64,000 nt of DNA from Deltaproteobacteria bacterium (GTDB lineage: Bacteria; UBA10199; GCA-002796325; JACPFF01): assembly GCA_016183065.1 (NCBI GenBank), contig JACPFF010000015.1, positions 62,001 to 126,000 on the forward strand, in the 5' to 3' direction. The notes under the pieces were generated by a model. The model did no database searches and was not told where the DNA came from. It saw only the letters and a program-made list of their open reading frames with translations. Every line of letters begins with the position of its first letter. Position 1 is the stretch's first letter. This document shows positions 54,738-64,000 of the stretch, one piece after another. Both the position numbers and the translations under genes were made by a program.

Positions 54738-56900
54738 ATGCGTACCATCGTGATCTGGGGAAGTCTGGTGGTCTTCCTGGCGATCGGATGCCAGCGGAGA
54801 GCGCCTGTGACTCCGGTCCCCACTCCCGACACCGCCTCTCTCTCTGCGGAAGCCATACAACCGCCGGCAAATGCCGCTGAGGCCTCCGCCGACGTTGCAC
54901 CCTCTGTGTCAGCCGAACCCGCCGGCGATGTTGCCGACAATACCGAAGCCGAAGCCGAACCACAGGCGGTCGATATTCCGGCGCCGACGGAGGAGCTCAA
55001 TGTGACCGATGCGGGCATCACCACTCCTGGAGAAAGCGAGATGCCTGTCGAGACAGCGCCATCGGCAGTGCCGCAGGTGACCACGCCGTTGTTGCCATCG
55101 CCACCGAGCGAACGGCCCCCACAGGATTCCCGACGGCATCGCACCCTCTTTAATCAGGTGGCCGCCCTGTATGTCCCGTTGCAATGGGTGCGTGACGTGG
55201 GGACACCCCATCAGGTCGATATTGATGCCGAGGAATTGTCGCTGCCGGATGTCCTGCGCCCTGCCTTCGGGCTTTCCAGCGAGGGATGGAGCGAGACAAC
55301 GCCGGTACGACAGGCGATCACCGTCGTGCGCGAGGAGTTAGAAAGACGGAGAGTGCATGCGTTGGAGACGACCGTGGCGCGATTCCACCCGGTGGTCGAG
55401 TCGCCTGCCATCAAGCACCTTTCCGCCGCCGACCAGACCGCTGTGAAAATACTCGCCACGATGGGGGCGCATATCGATCAACTCTACGCCCGGCAGCTCC
55501 ATGACGAGGGGCCGACGCTCGTGGCGGACATCTATGCGGCGGGAGCGCCACATGCCCTGCGTCTCTTGCAGTGGCAGGGACTTGCGGCGTGTGAACGGAT
55601 GCGTGCGGGTGACTACTGCAGCCTTCTCCCGACATTCCCGACGATTCGGCCAGGCGGAACGCTCTGGCCGGAGACCGTCTCTTCAGTGCTGTTGGACGAT
55701 CTGAGGGCCCGCGAAGAAACACCCAACCCCTGGCTCTCTTTCGCCACCGTGGTCTCGCGCGATGAGGACGGGACCCTGCAGTGGACGCCCTTTGGCCGGA
55801 TGGAGGGCTGGCACGATGATCTTCATCAGATTGCGCAACGGTTTGACGAACTCGCGGCGGTGGAAGGGGCGGAAGCGCTGCGGGAGATGGCCACGGCCTT
55901 TGCCGCGGCATTCCGTGCAGAAACGCCATTCCCTTTTGCCGACGCCATGGCCGCCTGGGGACGGGCCCGGGGGACCATTGAAGTCGTGGCAGGACCATTC
56001 GCTACGCACGCAGATCCGTGGCAGACGAAAGGGTTCTTCACCTTTCTCCTTGGCGTGCATGATCCAGACACGGCCGCAACACTCGTGACCGCCTATCCGC
56101 AGCTCCGTCAATCTTTGGAATCCCGCCTGAGTGGACTCGCGCCGCAACAGTATGCGGCACGCACGCTCGGTGCGGCCTCACTGGTCCGACCGATCACCGT
56201 GCTGGCCGCCGCCGGCGACGCCCGCGGACTGGGAGAGCCGACCTATGCCATGCCGCCACTCGACGCGTTGATTGAGGCTGGAGAGGGGAAACGCCTCATT
56301 TTGCGCAATGTCGCGGCAGCGGTCGGGCCGCTCTATCGCCAGCTGGCCGATCAGCTGCTCGCCGCCACCGATCGAGAGGATGTGACCGCAGAGGGCATTC
56401 TCTCTAATGCGGTGGCAGAGGCCTTGGTTAGTGATGTCGGGCCACAGATGGCCCGCGATCTCCCCTTGGCCGAGACATGGAAGACCCTGCAGCGCGAAGT
56501 AATTGCGCAGTGGGCGTTCGCCTTCTTTGTCCAGCACCAGGTGATCGATGAGCGTCTTGCGGCGCAGTGTACGATGACGCATCTGGTCTCGCTCATGCAT
56601 CGCGTGCGCCAGTCCGCGTCCCCTGTGGCCGCGGTCCAGCTGACCCATCTGGTACGGCAGGGGGCGGTACGGTTGGACGCGGGAGAGATGGTGGTCGATC
56701 GCTCCCGCCTGACACCCGCGTACGAATCGCTCCTCCGAGAAATCATCCGTGTCGCCGCGCGTCCCGAATCCGCCGAGATGGCGACATTGATCAACGGGTA
56801 CACGACCCTGCTCCCCGGGCCAATAGCGCAACGGCTCCACGCACTCGAAAATGTGGCGATGCCGCAACGCCTGGTCGTCCTTTTCACACCTCTTGAGTAA
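54738..56900 (+). CDS. Lipoprotein related to M49 (dipeptidyl-peptidase III-like) proteins, catalytic motif lost
   Basis: A 720-residue predicted lipoprotein (signal SLVVFLAIGC, Cys18), followed by about 110 Pro/Ala/Glu-rich residues. The rest follows the order of blocks I know from the DPP III/Nudix-associated M49 family: HLSAADQTAVKILATMGAHI, SRDEDGTLQWTPF, EVVAGPFATHAD (419-421 GPF) and GEGKRLILRN. Where those proteins have the zinc motif (HELSHGLGP) this one reads AEALVSDVGP (560-569), with both His gone. It is therefore probably a non-enzymatic relative. ATG 54738 follows AGGGGG; an earlier ATG at 54720 precedes that site. glnD follows after 3 bases. Confidence 0.75.
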   Translation: MRTIVIWGSLVVFLAIGCQRRAPVTPVPTPDTASLSAEAIQPPANAAEASADVAPSVSAEPAGDVADNTEAEAEPQAVDIPAPTEELNVTDAGITTPGESEMPVETAPSAVPQVTTPLLPSPPSERPPQDSRRHRTLFNQVAALYVPLQWVRDVGTPHQVDIDAEELSLPDVLRPAFGLSSEGWSETTPVRQAITVVREELERRRVHALETTVARFHPVVESPAIKHLSAADQTAVKILATMGAHIDQLYARQLHDEGPTLVADIYAAGAPHALRLLQWQGLAACERMRAGDYCSLLPTFPTIRPGGTLWPETVSSVLLDDLRAREETPNPWLSFATVVSRDEDGTLQWTPFGRMEGWHDDLHQIAQRFDELAAVEGAEALREMATAFAAAFRAETPFPFADAMAAWGRARGTIEVVAGPFATHADPWQTKGFFTFLLGVHDPDTAATLVTAYPQLRQSLESRLSGLAPQQYAARTLGAASLVRPITVLAAAGDARGLGEPTYAMPPLDALIEAGEGKRLILRNVAAAVGPLYRQLADQLLAATDREDVTAEGILSNAVAEALVSDVGPQMARDLPLAETWKTLQREVIAQWAFAFFVQHQVIDERLAAQCTMTHLVSLMHRVRQSASPVAAVQLTHLVRQGAVRLDAGEMVVDRSRLTPAYESLLREIIRVAARPESAEMATLINGYTTLLPGPIAQRLHALENVAMPQRLVVLFTPLE

Positions 56901-56903
56901 TGC

Positions 56904-59483
56904 ATGCACGATCTCCCACGGCAGCAGACACTCCGCGAACGCCTCACGCAACACCGTGACCGCCTCCGGGCAGCCTATGCGGCCCATGCCACCATTGCGG
57001 AGTTGCTCCGAGGCCAGACGACATTTTTTGATGCCCTCCTGGCACTTGAATATGCCAGGCTCCAGACCGCGACCGTCCCGCCGGAATCACTGAGCATTGT
57101 GGCCATTGGCGGTTATGGACGATCGGAATTATCGCCGCATTCAGACCTTGATCTCCTCTTCCTTGCCGAAGGTTCCGCAGCGGAATCCGCCGCCAGTGCC
57201 CTGTTGTATGCCCTCTGGGATGGGGGCGTGGAGGTCACGGGGGTCGTGCGCAGTCTGGCCGATTGCGAGGTGATTTTACGCACCGGGGAGATTCGGGCGC
57301 AGACCGCCTTGTTGGATGCCCGATCGGTTGCCGGCGGGAGAGTACTCTGGGAGGCCTGGCAGACGCGGGCGAGTCGGTTGATGGAGAGCCGCCGATGGCA
57401 GCAATACTTTGTGCGCGGGAAGCGCGCGGAAATGGCACAGCGGCGGCAACAGTATGGGGGATCGCCATTTCTCCTCGAGCCGAATGTCAAGGAGAGCGAA
57501 GGGGGTCTGCGGGACTGGCAGACGGCCTGGTGGATCGGGCGGGCCCTCCACACCGTCACGCGACCGGAAGATCTGGTGGGCCGATGGTGTCCGCGCGATG
57601 ACTGGGATGCGCTGCACTGCGCGCTCGACTGGTTACTCTCGGTCCGATGGGGACTCCATACGATTGCCGGACGGAAACAGGATCGCTTCGGATTTGATCA
57701 ACAGACCCAGTTGGCTGCCTTTCATGAGGGAGATGTCGTGTCGCCGGTGCCGTTGCCACCAGAGGCCGAGTTGATGCGGCGATACTATGCCGCGGCCGCC
57801 ACGGTGCGCGACATGAGCAATTGGTGCATTGCGCAGTGGTGCCGTTCGCGTTGGCAACGGCGCTATTGGGCTGTACGACTGGCAGCGGTGTCACGACCGT
57901 GGGCCATCGTGCATGGGACCATGGTGCTTCGGCCGCGGGCGGCGTGGACCGCTCTGGACATCGAGCAGTGCTGGCAGGCCATTGCGCAGCGTGGAGCGGT
58001 CTGTCCGCCAGAGACGCGATATCAATTCCGGCGGTTGCATCAGACCCTCCACGCATTTACCCCCACCACAGGGATCGGTCGGTTTTTTCGCCACGTCGGA
58101 CGGATTGCCCCCCTCTTGCGGGAGATGCACCGGACCCTCTGGCTGGAACGGTTCATTCCGGAATTGACGCGTCTGCGCTACCGCATGCAACGGGACGCCT
58201 ATCATTGTTACACGATCGATATGCATCTGATCGAAACCGTGGCGCAGTGTGAGTGGCTCCTGACAGCGCCTCCGCAGGATCTGCCGCCGCACGCCGATAT
58301 GGCACGCCGACAGCTAGAGGATCCGCTCCCCGTCGTGCTCGCCGCACTCCTGCATGACATCGGCAAGGGCCGCGGACGTCCGCATGCCCAGGAGGGGGCG
58401 CGACTCGCGGGGGAGGCGGCACAGCGGTGGCGGTTGCCACCGGAGACCATCGCGCTCCTGCAATTTCTCGTCCGATCGCATCAGCTGATGAGCCGACTGG
58501 CATTTACGCGAGATCTCACGGATGCCGTGCTCATCGAGCAGTTTGCCGATACGGTCGCGTCGCCCGAGCGATTGTCCGCCCTCTTTCTCCTGACCCTTGC
58601 AGATATCCGCGCGGTGGGTCCCAAAGTCTATTCTCCGTGGAAGGGGGAGTTGTTGGGAGCACTCTATGCACGGACCTACCGCTTTATACAACCCGAGGAG
58701 ACCACGACGGAGGATACCGGTCTGCGGCGGCAGGCGTTGGTACAGGCCATTACGGCATTACTCACACCGACCGAAAGCGCTCCGCTCGTCGAGCGGTGGA
58801 TTGATGGCATGCCGGAACGGTATCTGCGACAGATGTCCCCGGAGGAGATCGCTGCGCATGTGGCCCTCTGGTACACCTTTGGCGAGGTCCCCGTCGCCCT
58901 CTCGCATCGCACCGGGAGCGATGGACGGGTGACGATCGATATCCTGGCGCACGATGCGCCACGCCTGTTTGCCAAGATCTGTGGCGTGTTGGCTGCACGG
59001 GGCATGAATATCGTGGAGGCCCATGCCTTCACCGGGACGCACCACTTTGTCATCGATCGCTTTCTGGTGCTCCCGACTGACCGCTATCAGTATGCCGCCA
59101 CCTGGGACGTGGTGCAAAAAGACCTTGCCGATGTGATCCACGGATATCGACAGGTCGCGCCGCTGATCGATCAGCGCAGGCGGGGATTCTTGCGCCGGCC
59201 ACGGCGTATTTCCGTGTCGCCGGCGGTCACCGTCGACAATGCCATTTCGGAGGACTATACTGTTTTTGATATCCAGGCGCATGATCGACTCGGTCTTCTT
59301 GCGGCCATTGCGGAGGCGATCTATCAATGCGATTGCCATATTGTGATGGCCAAGGTGTTGACCATTGGAGAACGGGTACAAGACGCTTTTTATGTCCAGA
59401 AGGTGTCGGGCGAAAAAATGGTCGAGGCCGGGGAGATCGCGCAGGTGACCGAGGCCTTGCGTCAGGTAGTGCGGGAGGGGTAG
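56904..59483 (+). CDS. glnD: [Protein-PII] uridylyltransferase/uridylyl-removing enzyme
   Basis: Senses glutamine and adds or removes UMP on PII proteins, controlling glutamine synthetase and nitrogen genes. The 859-residue protein has the nucleotidyltransferase motif GGYGRSELSPHSDLD (69-83, metal Asp81/Asp83), the VKESEGGLRD block, an HD hydrolase domain (AALLHDIGKGRG, about residue 485) and two C-terminal ACT domains (~670-750 and ~785-859) that bind glutamine. All parts look intact. No glnB or glnA is in the window; rpoN lies 6 kb upstream. Confidence 0.96.
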   Translation: MHDLPRQQTLRERLTQHRDRLRAAYAAHATIAELLRGQTTFFDALLALEYARLQTATVPPESLSIVAIGGYGRSELSPHSDLDLLFLAEGSAAESAASALLYALWDGGVEVTGVVRSLADCEVILRTGEIRAQTALLDARSVAGGRVLWEAWQTRASRLMESRRWQQYFVRGKRAEMAQRRQQYGGSPFLLEPNVKESEGGLRDWQTAWWIGRALHTVTRPEDLVGRWCPRDDWDALHCALDWLLSVRWGLHTIAGRKQDRFGFDQQTQLAAFHEGDVVSPVPLPPEAELMRRYYAAAATVRDMSNWCIAQWCRSRWQRRYWAVRLAAVSRPWAIVHGTMVLRPRAAWTALDIEQCWQAIAQRGAVCPPETRYQFRRLHQTLHAFTPTTGIGRFFRHVGRIAPLLREMHRTLWLERFIPELTRLRYRMQRDAYHCYTIDMHLIETVAQCEWLLTAPPQDLPPHADMARRQLEDPLPVVLAALLHDIGKGRGRPHAQEGARLAGEAAQRWRLPPETIALLQFLVRSHQLMSRLAFTRDLTDAVLIEQFADTVASPERLSALFLLTLADIRAVGPKVYSPWKGELLGALYARTYRFIQPEETTTEDTGLRRQALVQAITALLTPTESAPLVERWIDGMPERYLRQMSPEEIAAHVALWYTFGEVPVALSHRTGSDGRVTIDILAHDAPRLFAKICGVLAARGMNIVEAHAFTGTHHFVIDRFLVLPTDRYQYAATWDVVQKDLADVIHGYRQVAPLIDQRRRGFLRRPRRISVSPAVTVDNAISEDYTVFDIQAHDRLGLLAAIAEAIYQCDCHIVMAKVLTIGERVQDAFYVQKVSGEKMVEAGEIAQVTEALRQVVREG

Positions 59484-59486
59484 GGG

Positions 59487-59708
59487 ATGCGGTACTCGAT
59501 TCTGCTCACACTGGTGCTATTGGTCCTGATCAGTTGGATCGCGTTCCTCGCCCATCGTGATCGTCGCCGCCGTCATCAGCGCGTGCGTGAGGTGATCAGC
59601 CCAGAGGTTGTGGCCGAGCTTGAAGTCGAAAGAGAAACGGCGTTGTTGCGGAAGGGACACTTTGAACAGGTACTCCATGAGATGGCTGACCGACATGACC
59701 CCTCGTAA
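59487..59708 (+). CDS. Small single-pass membrane protein
   Basis: Unrecognised 73-residue protein. One N-terminal hydrophobic helix (ILLTLVLLVLISWIAFLA) is followed by a basic stretch (HRDRRRRHQRVRE) and an acidic amphipathic tail. GGAGGGG precedes the ATG, 3 bases after glnD. It overlaps the next lipoprotein gene by 14 bases. Confidence 0.7.
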   Translation: MRYSILLTLVLLVLISWIAFLAHRDRRRRHQRVREVISPEVVAELEVERETALLRKGHFEQVLHEMADRHDPS

Positions 59709-60360
59709 CCTGCTCCACGCACTCTCGCTGCTCCTCCCCGCGATCTTGGGGAGTGCGGGGTGCGGCGGATGCCCCCATAACGGGGCGGTGACGGTGGTGA
59801 GCAGTCCTCCGGTGCAGTTGACCTATGCGCCGCCGCCTCCACCACCCCCACCACCGATGAAAAAGGTGCAAGAGAGCCTTGTCAGCGCCTCGCCGCCAAA
59901 AAAAGCGCCGCCGCGTGTGGCCGAAGTTCCCCCAGATGAAATTTTGTCAGATCTGACCTCGAGCGGGCCACCCCCGGTGCCGCCATCGGCATTTCAGGCC
60001 GACGATCTGACGATGCGGCTGCGGGAGAAGATGGCCGAGGCCTATGGGGGTGACGTCAGTCGGGTCCCCAATGCCACCATCTATCTCTCGAACGATACGA
60101 TCGAGGGCTTCATCGATTTTTATGAGGAACGCGGATATACGGTCACGCGCATTGCCGTGCCGGTGACGCGGATTTTGCAACCGGTCCTCCGCGACAAACC
60201 GGAGCTGGCCGAGAAGATTCATCTCGACGATTATGAGGGGATCACCATTCACCAGGTCATGGTCGAGGGGACCGGCGTCAGCGCGGCGGACAAATATATT
60301 GACCCCGACACGTATGAAGTGGTTGATCGGCTCTTTGTGACGGAGATGCCCCTGAAATAA
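59695..60360 (+). CDS. Proline-rich probable lipoprotein
   Basis: Unrecognised 221-residue protein. An N-terminal signal (LLHALSLLLPAILGSAGC) ends in Cys and resembles a lipobox. A run of ten prolines and a Lys/Pro-rich linker follow (PPKKAPPRVAEVPP), suggesting a spacer across the periplasm. The last ~130 residues form a folded domain (NATIYLSNDTIEGFIDFYEE, DYEGITIHQVMVEG). ATG 59695 places the signal at the N-terminus; earlier starts at 59677 and 59608 lie in the previous gene. lysC follows after 9 bases. Confidence 0.7.
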   Translation: MTPRNLLHALSLLLPAILGSAGCGGCPHNGAVTVVSSPPVQLTYAPPPPPPPPPMKKVQESLVSASPPKKAPPRVAEVPPDEILSDLTSSGPPPVPPSAFQADDLTMRLREKMAEAYGGDVSRVPNATIYLSNDTIEGFIDFYEERGYTVTRIAVPVTRILQPVLRDKPELAEKIHLDDYEGITIHQVMVEGTGVSAADKYIDPDTYEVVDRLFVTEMPLK

Positions 60361-60369
60361 GGATGGACC

Positions 60370-61611
60370 ATGTTGATCGTGCAAAAATATGGCGGAACGT
60401 CTGTCGGATCTGTCGAGCGGATTGCGGCCGTGGCCCGTCACATCCGTGACACGCAGGCCGCCGGTCACCGGATCGTCGTGACCGTGTCGGCCATGGCCGG
60501 CGAGACGAATCGGCTGCTGGCCTTGGTGGGTCGCATGGGGGAGCATCCGAGCGACCGCGAATCCGATGTCGTGGTGAGCACGGGCGAGCAGGTGAGTGCG
60601 GGACTCGTAACACTGGCCGTGCAGCAATTGGGCGTGCCGGCGATTTCACTCCTGTCGCACCAGATCCCGATTATCACGGATGGCATTTACGGCCGCGCGC
60701 GGATCGAGTGGATTCACGCCGAACCGATCCAGCAGCAGCTCGCGGCGGATCAGATCGTCGTCATTCCGGGATTTCAGGGGGTCGATAGCGCTGGTCACAT
60801 GACCACGCTGGGCCGTGGCGGGTCGGATACCTCCGCGGTCGCCCTTGCGGCGGCCTTGCAGGCGGATCGGTGCGAGATCTATACGGATGTGGACGGGATT
60901 TTCACCACGGATCCACGCGATTGTCCCCATGCACGGATGATTCAACGGATGGACTACGAAGAATTGCTCGAAATGGCCGGTGCCGGGGCCAAGGTGATGC
61001 ATACCCGCGCCATCCAGTTGGGTGCGCGATACCGGATTCCTCTGGAGGTCCGCTCCGCGATGGAGACCGCGATGTCGGGGACGTGCGTGGAGGCGGAAGA
61101 CCCCCGGGTCGAGGCGACACTGGTCACCGGCATTTCTGCCACCCGCAATGAAGCCAAGGTGGTGTTGCGTGGCGTCCCCATCGGGACGGGGATTGCGCAC
61201 CGGTTCTTTTCTCCCCTGGCGCGTGCCAATATTAATGTCGATATGATCGTCGCAACGACGAATGCCGATGGAGAATCGGAGATCGGCTTTACGGTCGCCA
61301 AGGAGGATTTGCGAAAGACCATGCAGATTACGGAGGGTGTTGCGCGAGAACTCGGCGTGCGCAATGTCGAGGCCGCCGGCGATATCTCCAAAGTCTCGAT
61401 TATCGGTCTGGGGATGCGGTGTCACGCCGGCGTGGCGGCGCGCATGTTCGATGCCCTTGCGCAGGCCGGGATCAACATCCAGCTCATATCGACCTCGGAA
61501 ATCAAGGTCTCGGTGGTCGTCAATATGGATGAAGCCGCCGCTGCCGTGCAGGCCCTGCACACGGTTTTTGGCCTCGATGCCACCACCGCGGTGCTCCCTC
61601 GGACATCATGA
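60370..61611 (+). CDS. lysC: Aspartate kinase
   Basis: Phosphorylates aspartate, the first step to lysine, threonine and methionine. The 413-residue protein has the kinase opening [31 protein letters not shown] (substrate loop, two adjoining halves), [15 protein letters not shown] and two C-terminal ACT domains ([25 protein letters not shown]). The length fits the single-function lysine/threonine-inhibited type. SD-like AAGGATGG precedes the ATG. The stop overlaps the next gene by 4 bases. Confidence 0.97.
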   Translation: MLIVQKYGGTSVGSVERIAAVARHIRDTQAAGHRIVVTVSAMAGETNRLLALVGRMGEHPSDRESDVVVSTGEQVSAGLVTLAVQQLGVPAISLLSHQIPIITDGIYGRARIEWIHAEPIQQQLAADQIVVIPGFQGVDSAGHMTTLGRGGSDTSAVALAAALQADRCEIYTDVDGIFTTDPRDCPHARMIQRMDYEELLEMAGAGAKVMHTRAIQLGARYRIPLEVRSAMETAMSGTCVEAEDPRVEATLVTGISATRNEAKVVLRGVPIGTGIAHRFFSPLARANINVDMIVATTNADGESEIGFTVAKEDLRKTMQITEGVARELGVRNVEAAGDISKVSIIGLGMRCHAGVAARMFDALAQAGINIQLISTSEIKVSVVVNMDEAAAAVQALHTVFGLDATTAVLPRTS

Positions 61612-62096
61612 AACAGCGCTGGGTGGTCATGGTCACACTCCTCTGGCTTGGCGCGCTCATGACGCTCGACAGGCCGGGATCGGGTTGTCGCGGAGAGAGG
61701 TCGTTTGCGATGCCCTCACGGGCACCGACGGCCGACACCGATTTTCTCCTGTTCGGACACCCGATTGATCTGAATTGTGCATCGACAAGTCTCTTGCAGA
61801 CGCTGCCGACGATCGGTCCGACACTGGCGGGGCGCATTGTGCGCGAGCGGACTGTTGGTGGGCTGTTCACCACCGTTGCGGGGCTCCGTCGTGTGTCCGG
61901 CATCGGACCGGTCCGGTTCCGTCTGCTCCAACCCTACGTCACGGTGTCGACAGGGGAATGTGGCGGCGGGTGGAATCGAACCACCGACCTAGGGGTTATG
62001 AATCCCTCGCTCTCACCACTGAGCTACGCCGCCAGGAAGGCCGTGATCTCCGCAAAAACCCCCGACCAGAGGCTGCTACGCGCTTGGCGGGGATGA
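61608..62096 (+). CDS. Helix-hairpin-helix (ComEA-like) exported protein, 3' end antisense to a tRNA
   Basis: A small protein with an N-terminal hydrophobic segment ([13 protein letters not shown]) and one helix-hairpin-helix DNA-binding domain: [49 protein letters not shown]. This recalls ComEA, the DNA receptor of transformation. The domain ends near 61955; after that the frame runs antisense through tRNA-Met, producing a meaningless tail ([14 protein letters not shown] and so on) before the stop at 62096. The start overlaps lysC (ATGA). Confidence 0.75.
   Translation: MKQRWVVMVTLLWLGALMTLDRPGSGCRGERSFAMPSRAPTADTDFLLFGHPIDLNCASTSLLQTLPTIGPTLAGRIVRERTVGGLFTTVAGLRRVSGIGPVRFRLLQPYVTVSTGECGGGWNRTTDLGVMNPSLSPLSYAARKAVISAKTPDQRLLRAWRG
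61961..62033 (-). tRNA. tRNA-Met (anticodon CAT)
   Basis: A complete cloverleaf on the minus strand: acceptor GGCGGCG/CGCCGCC with discriminator A, D arm GCTC...GAGC, anticodon loop TTCATAA, and T arm GGTGG-TTCGATT-CCACC. The paired first base and lack of an initiator-type GGG/CCC stem next to the loop favour elongator Met (or Ile2 if lysidine-modified). The innermost anticodon-stem pair is an A-C mismatch. The 3' CCA is not encoded. Confidence 0.93.
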
Positions 62097-62132
62097 CATC
62101 ACCGTAGCGTATTCGGCCGGGAGAATCAAATA

Positions 62133-63788
62133 TTAATACCGGAACGCGCTCCGCCCGATAAATTCGCGCAAGATCGAGGTATGCGGGACATCCTCGGATT
62201 GGAGCGGGACAAAGAGGTCGAGGAATCGGAAGAGCCGGAGGGCTTCCACATAGGAGGGATGCTCATTCGGGACCTCGGTCAGGTACCGCTCGGCATAGTT
62301 CTTGAGAACCGCCTGCTCATAACAGAGTGCGGAATCAAACATGACGTCGGCGTCCTCCTGGAAGGGGTAGATCCACCGCTCTTCGCCCGCACGGACACTC
62401 GGCCAGATGGTAATGGTCTCTGCGGCATTGGTGCCGCGAAACTTCCAGTCGCGCACGATGCGGCGGATCAATCGGCAATCCGAGGTAAAAATCCGGTTAT
62501 GATCATCGATACAGATCTGTGTGAGCGCCGAGACAAAAATCTTGAAGCAACTCTCTCGCGGAATGGCCTCGGCAATGCGGGGGTTGAGGGCGTGAATCCC
62601 CTCGATGAGGATCACCTGTCCAGCGTGGAGTTGCAATGGATGCGTTTTATGGATGCGTCGACCGCGCGGAAACGAGAAGATCGGGGTCTCCACGAGCGCG
62701 CCCTTGAGCAATTGTTGCAGCTGGGTGTTGAAGAGCCCCAGGTCGAGGGCCTCAACCGATTCAAAGTCATAGCTTCCGTCCGGATGGAGCGGCGAGTTTT
62801 CGCGATTGCGATAATAATTGTCCATGGAGAGGGCCACAGGTTTGAGGCCGATCACCTGTAGCTGAATGGCCAATCGTTTGCTAAACGTGGTCTTGCCGGA
62901 CGAGGAAGGGCCGGCAATAAAGAGAAATCGGACATCCCGACGCGCCTTGATCGTATCGGAAATGGCCGCGATCTTTTTTTCGTGCAGGGCTTCGGCCACG
63001 AGGACCACTTCGGACACGGTGCCACCACTGACCATCTCGTTGAGTCGGGCCACATTGGCGACGCCCATGAGCTGTTGCCAGGCCTTGGTCTCCATGTAGG
63101 TGGCAAAGAGCTTTGGCCGCTGCGGGACCTGATCGGGAAATTCGCCGTTCTTCCCCGGGAACTGCAGGAGGAGTCCGGAGGCATAGGGATGGAGGCGGAA
63201 GTGGTTGATCAAGCCTGTCTGCGGGGCCACGGGCCCATGGACATACCCGATGTATTGATCGATCGTCAGGAGGGGGAGATCGGACCGGCGCATCTGTCGG
63301 AGCAAGAGGACGCGGTCTTGGCGACCGAGGCGCTCAAATATCTGGATCGCTTCCTCGATCGGCGTCCAGACCGGATCGAGTGGGAGGTCGGCGCCCACAT
63401 AATCGCGCATGATCTCTTCGAGTCTGGCAATATGCCCGGCGGTCGGTGAAAAACCGATCGGTTCAAAAAAGTAGCTGTCATCGATCGATTGCCCGATGAC
63501 CACGCGGGCCTCCGGATCGAACCGGGCGAGTGCCGCGTAAAAGATCATCCCTGCCGTGCGGCGGTAGATTTCCATCCCCTCGCGCATGGTCGTGTCGATG
63601 GTCGTGATGCGGGCTGCGTGCTGGATGGCACGGTTGAGCCCGCCGATCCGGTTATCGACGACCGCGCCAATGGCCGGTGCCGTGCCAGGATGGGGGTGGA
63701 GTGCCAGCATCTGGGCAATCGTGGTGCCACTGAGGATGGTGATTGGTCGATCATTGAGCAGGACATGCAGCGGCGGGATCGGTGGCAT
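62133..63788 (-). CDS. Uridine-kinase-like P-loop protein with N-terminal TGS/ThrRS-like region
   Basis: A 551-residue protein of the COG0572-type. Residues ~1-80 resemble a TGS domain, ~80-250 resemble the threonyl-tRNA synthetase second additional domain (DDSYFFEPIGFSP, REIMRDYVGADLPLD-like), and ~265-551 form a phosphoribulokinase/uridine kinase domain with Walker A AGPSSSGKTTF, SMDNYY and VILIEGIHALN. The exact substrate is unknown for this fusion family. ATG 63788 follows GAGAGG; a TTG at 63833 would add 15 residues. It is convergent with the HHH gene. Confidence 0.9.
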   Translation of the reverse strand: MPPIPPLHVLLNDRPITILSGTTIAQMLALHPHPGTAPAIGAVVDNRIGGLNRAIQHAARITTIDTTMREGMEIYRRTAGMIFYAALARFDPEARVVIGQSIDDSYFFEPIGFSPTAGHIARLEEIMRDYVGADLPLDPVWTPIEEAIQIFERLGRQDRVLLLRQMRRSDLPLLTIDQYIGYVHGPVAPQTGLINHFRLHPYASGLLLQFPGKNGEFPDQVPQRPKLFATYMETKAWQQLMGVANVARLNEMVSGGTVSEVVLVAEALHEKKIAAISDTIKARRDVRFLFIAGPSSSGKTTFSKRLAIQLQVIGLKPVALSMDNYYRNRENSPLHPDGSYDFESVEALDLGLFNTQLQQLLKGALVETPIFSFPRGRRIHKTHPLQLHAGQVILIEGIHALNPRIAEAIPRESCFKIFVSALTQICIDDHNRIFTSDCRLIRRIVRDWKFRGTNAAETITIWPSVRAGEERWIYPFQEDADVMFDSALCYEQAVLKNYAERYLTEVPNEHPSYVEALRLFRFLDLFVPLQSEDVPHTSILREFIGRSAFRY

Positions 63789-63833
63789 AGGCCTCTCATT
63801 GTGCCGAAAAGATGACGAAATGTCACGAGACAA

Positions 63834-64000
63834 TACTGCGCGCGTTGGTCAGCGCAAAACTGAACATCTTTTCATTTCATTCGGGAGAGGATATTTCTGG
63901 CGGTATCTCCTCCAAACCCTTCTGATACCTGGGCACTCCTCTTCCATGTTCAAAATCGAGCTCCGAAAAAACAGAAACCGGTGGTGCATAAATGGTGATC
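63834..64000. other. Right-edge segment without a supportable gene
   Basis: The last 167 bases hold no gene I can support. A frame from ATG 63946 stays open for 18 codons to the window edge but has no ribosome binding site. This segment is probably the promoter region of the kinase-like gene. Confidence 0.5.

Noticed and set aside
63946-64000. Start of a new gene at the right edge
   Set aside because: Only 18 codons are visible, with no ribosome binding site and no recognisable N-terminus.

Overview
The window comes from a GC-rich (roughly 60% by eye), gene-dense chromosome of a Gram-negative bacterium. Outer-membrane barrel proteins, lipoproteins, sigma-54, GlnD and an HPr kinase/EIIA/HPr/EI block all fit a deltaproteobacterial-type lineage (Desulfobacterota, Bdellovibrionota or Myxococcota relatives). 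That placement is inference from gene content; there is no rRNA here. Almost everything is core housekeeping. No phage, plasmid, transposase or CRISPR locus was found.

Layout. 0-6.6 kb: a forward run with the end of ftsH, then folP, glmM, pdxJ, acpS, nnr, tsaE and a small Zn-finger protein. 6.6-10 kb (reverse): OPT-family transporter and cell-wall amidase. 10.1-16.7 kb (forward): a strong promoter with a tiny terminated RNA, then YdcH-like, psd, pssA, a Cys-rich protein, asd, a secreted propeller protein, an outer-membrane barrel and truA. rpsT and murJ follow, divergent from one another. 18.5-21.7 kb (reverse): a 1079-residue kinase-ATPase-TPR signalling protein. 21.8-27.8 kb (forward): acyl-CoA ligase, two small membrane proteins, an SCP2-like protein, nadE, rsmI. 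28-32.6 kb: divergent dnaK and dnaJ, a lipase-like hydrolase and a lipoprotein. 32.6-35.4 kb: nadB, a palindromic operator-like site, a tandem GC-rich repeat array and pgsA. 35.4-35.8 kb: an AT-rich gap with DnaA boxes. 35.8-53.4 kb (reverse): plsB, a four-gene RTX-type operon, a degenerate response regulator, metK, ptsI-HPr-EIIA-hprK-hpf-rpoN and pyrG. 53.6-62.1 kb (forward): prfB with a programmed frameshift, a degenerate M49-peptidase-like lipoprotein, glnD, two small envelope proteins, lysC and a helix-hairpin-helix protein whose end overlaps an antisense tRNA-Met. The right edge carries a uridine-kinase-like protein.

How the genes work together. Four enzymes (psd, pssA, pgsA, plsB) build phospholipids; glmM, murJ and the amidase serve the cell wall; nadB and nadE make NAD and nnr repairs it; lysC and asd feed the aspartate pathway. 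glnD, rpoN and the incomplete PTS form a regulatory set for nitrogen and carbon status.

The less ordinary material: a dispersed modular GC-rich repeat family, a ~186-bp palindromic MITE-like element, promoters placed so close to start codons that murJ and pgsA mRNAs should be leaderless, a very short terminated RNA, DnaA boxes in an AT-rich gap, an uncharacterised RTX operon, and several degenerate enzymes (pseudo-peptidase, pseudo-receiver, non-RD kinase).
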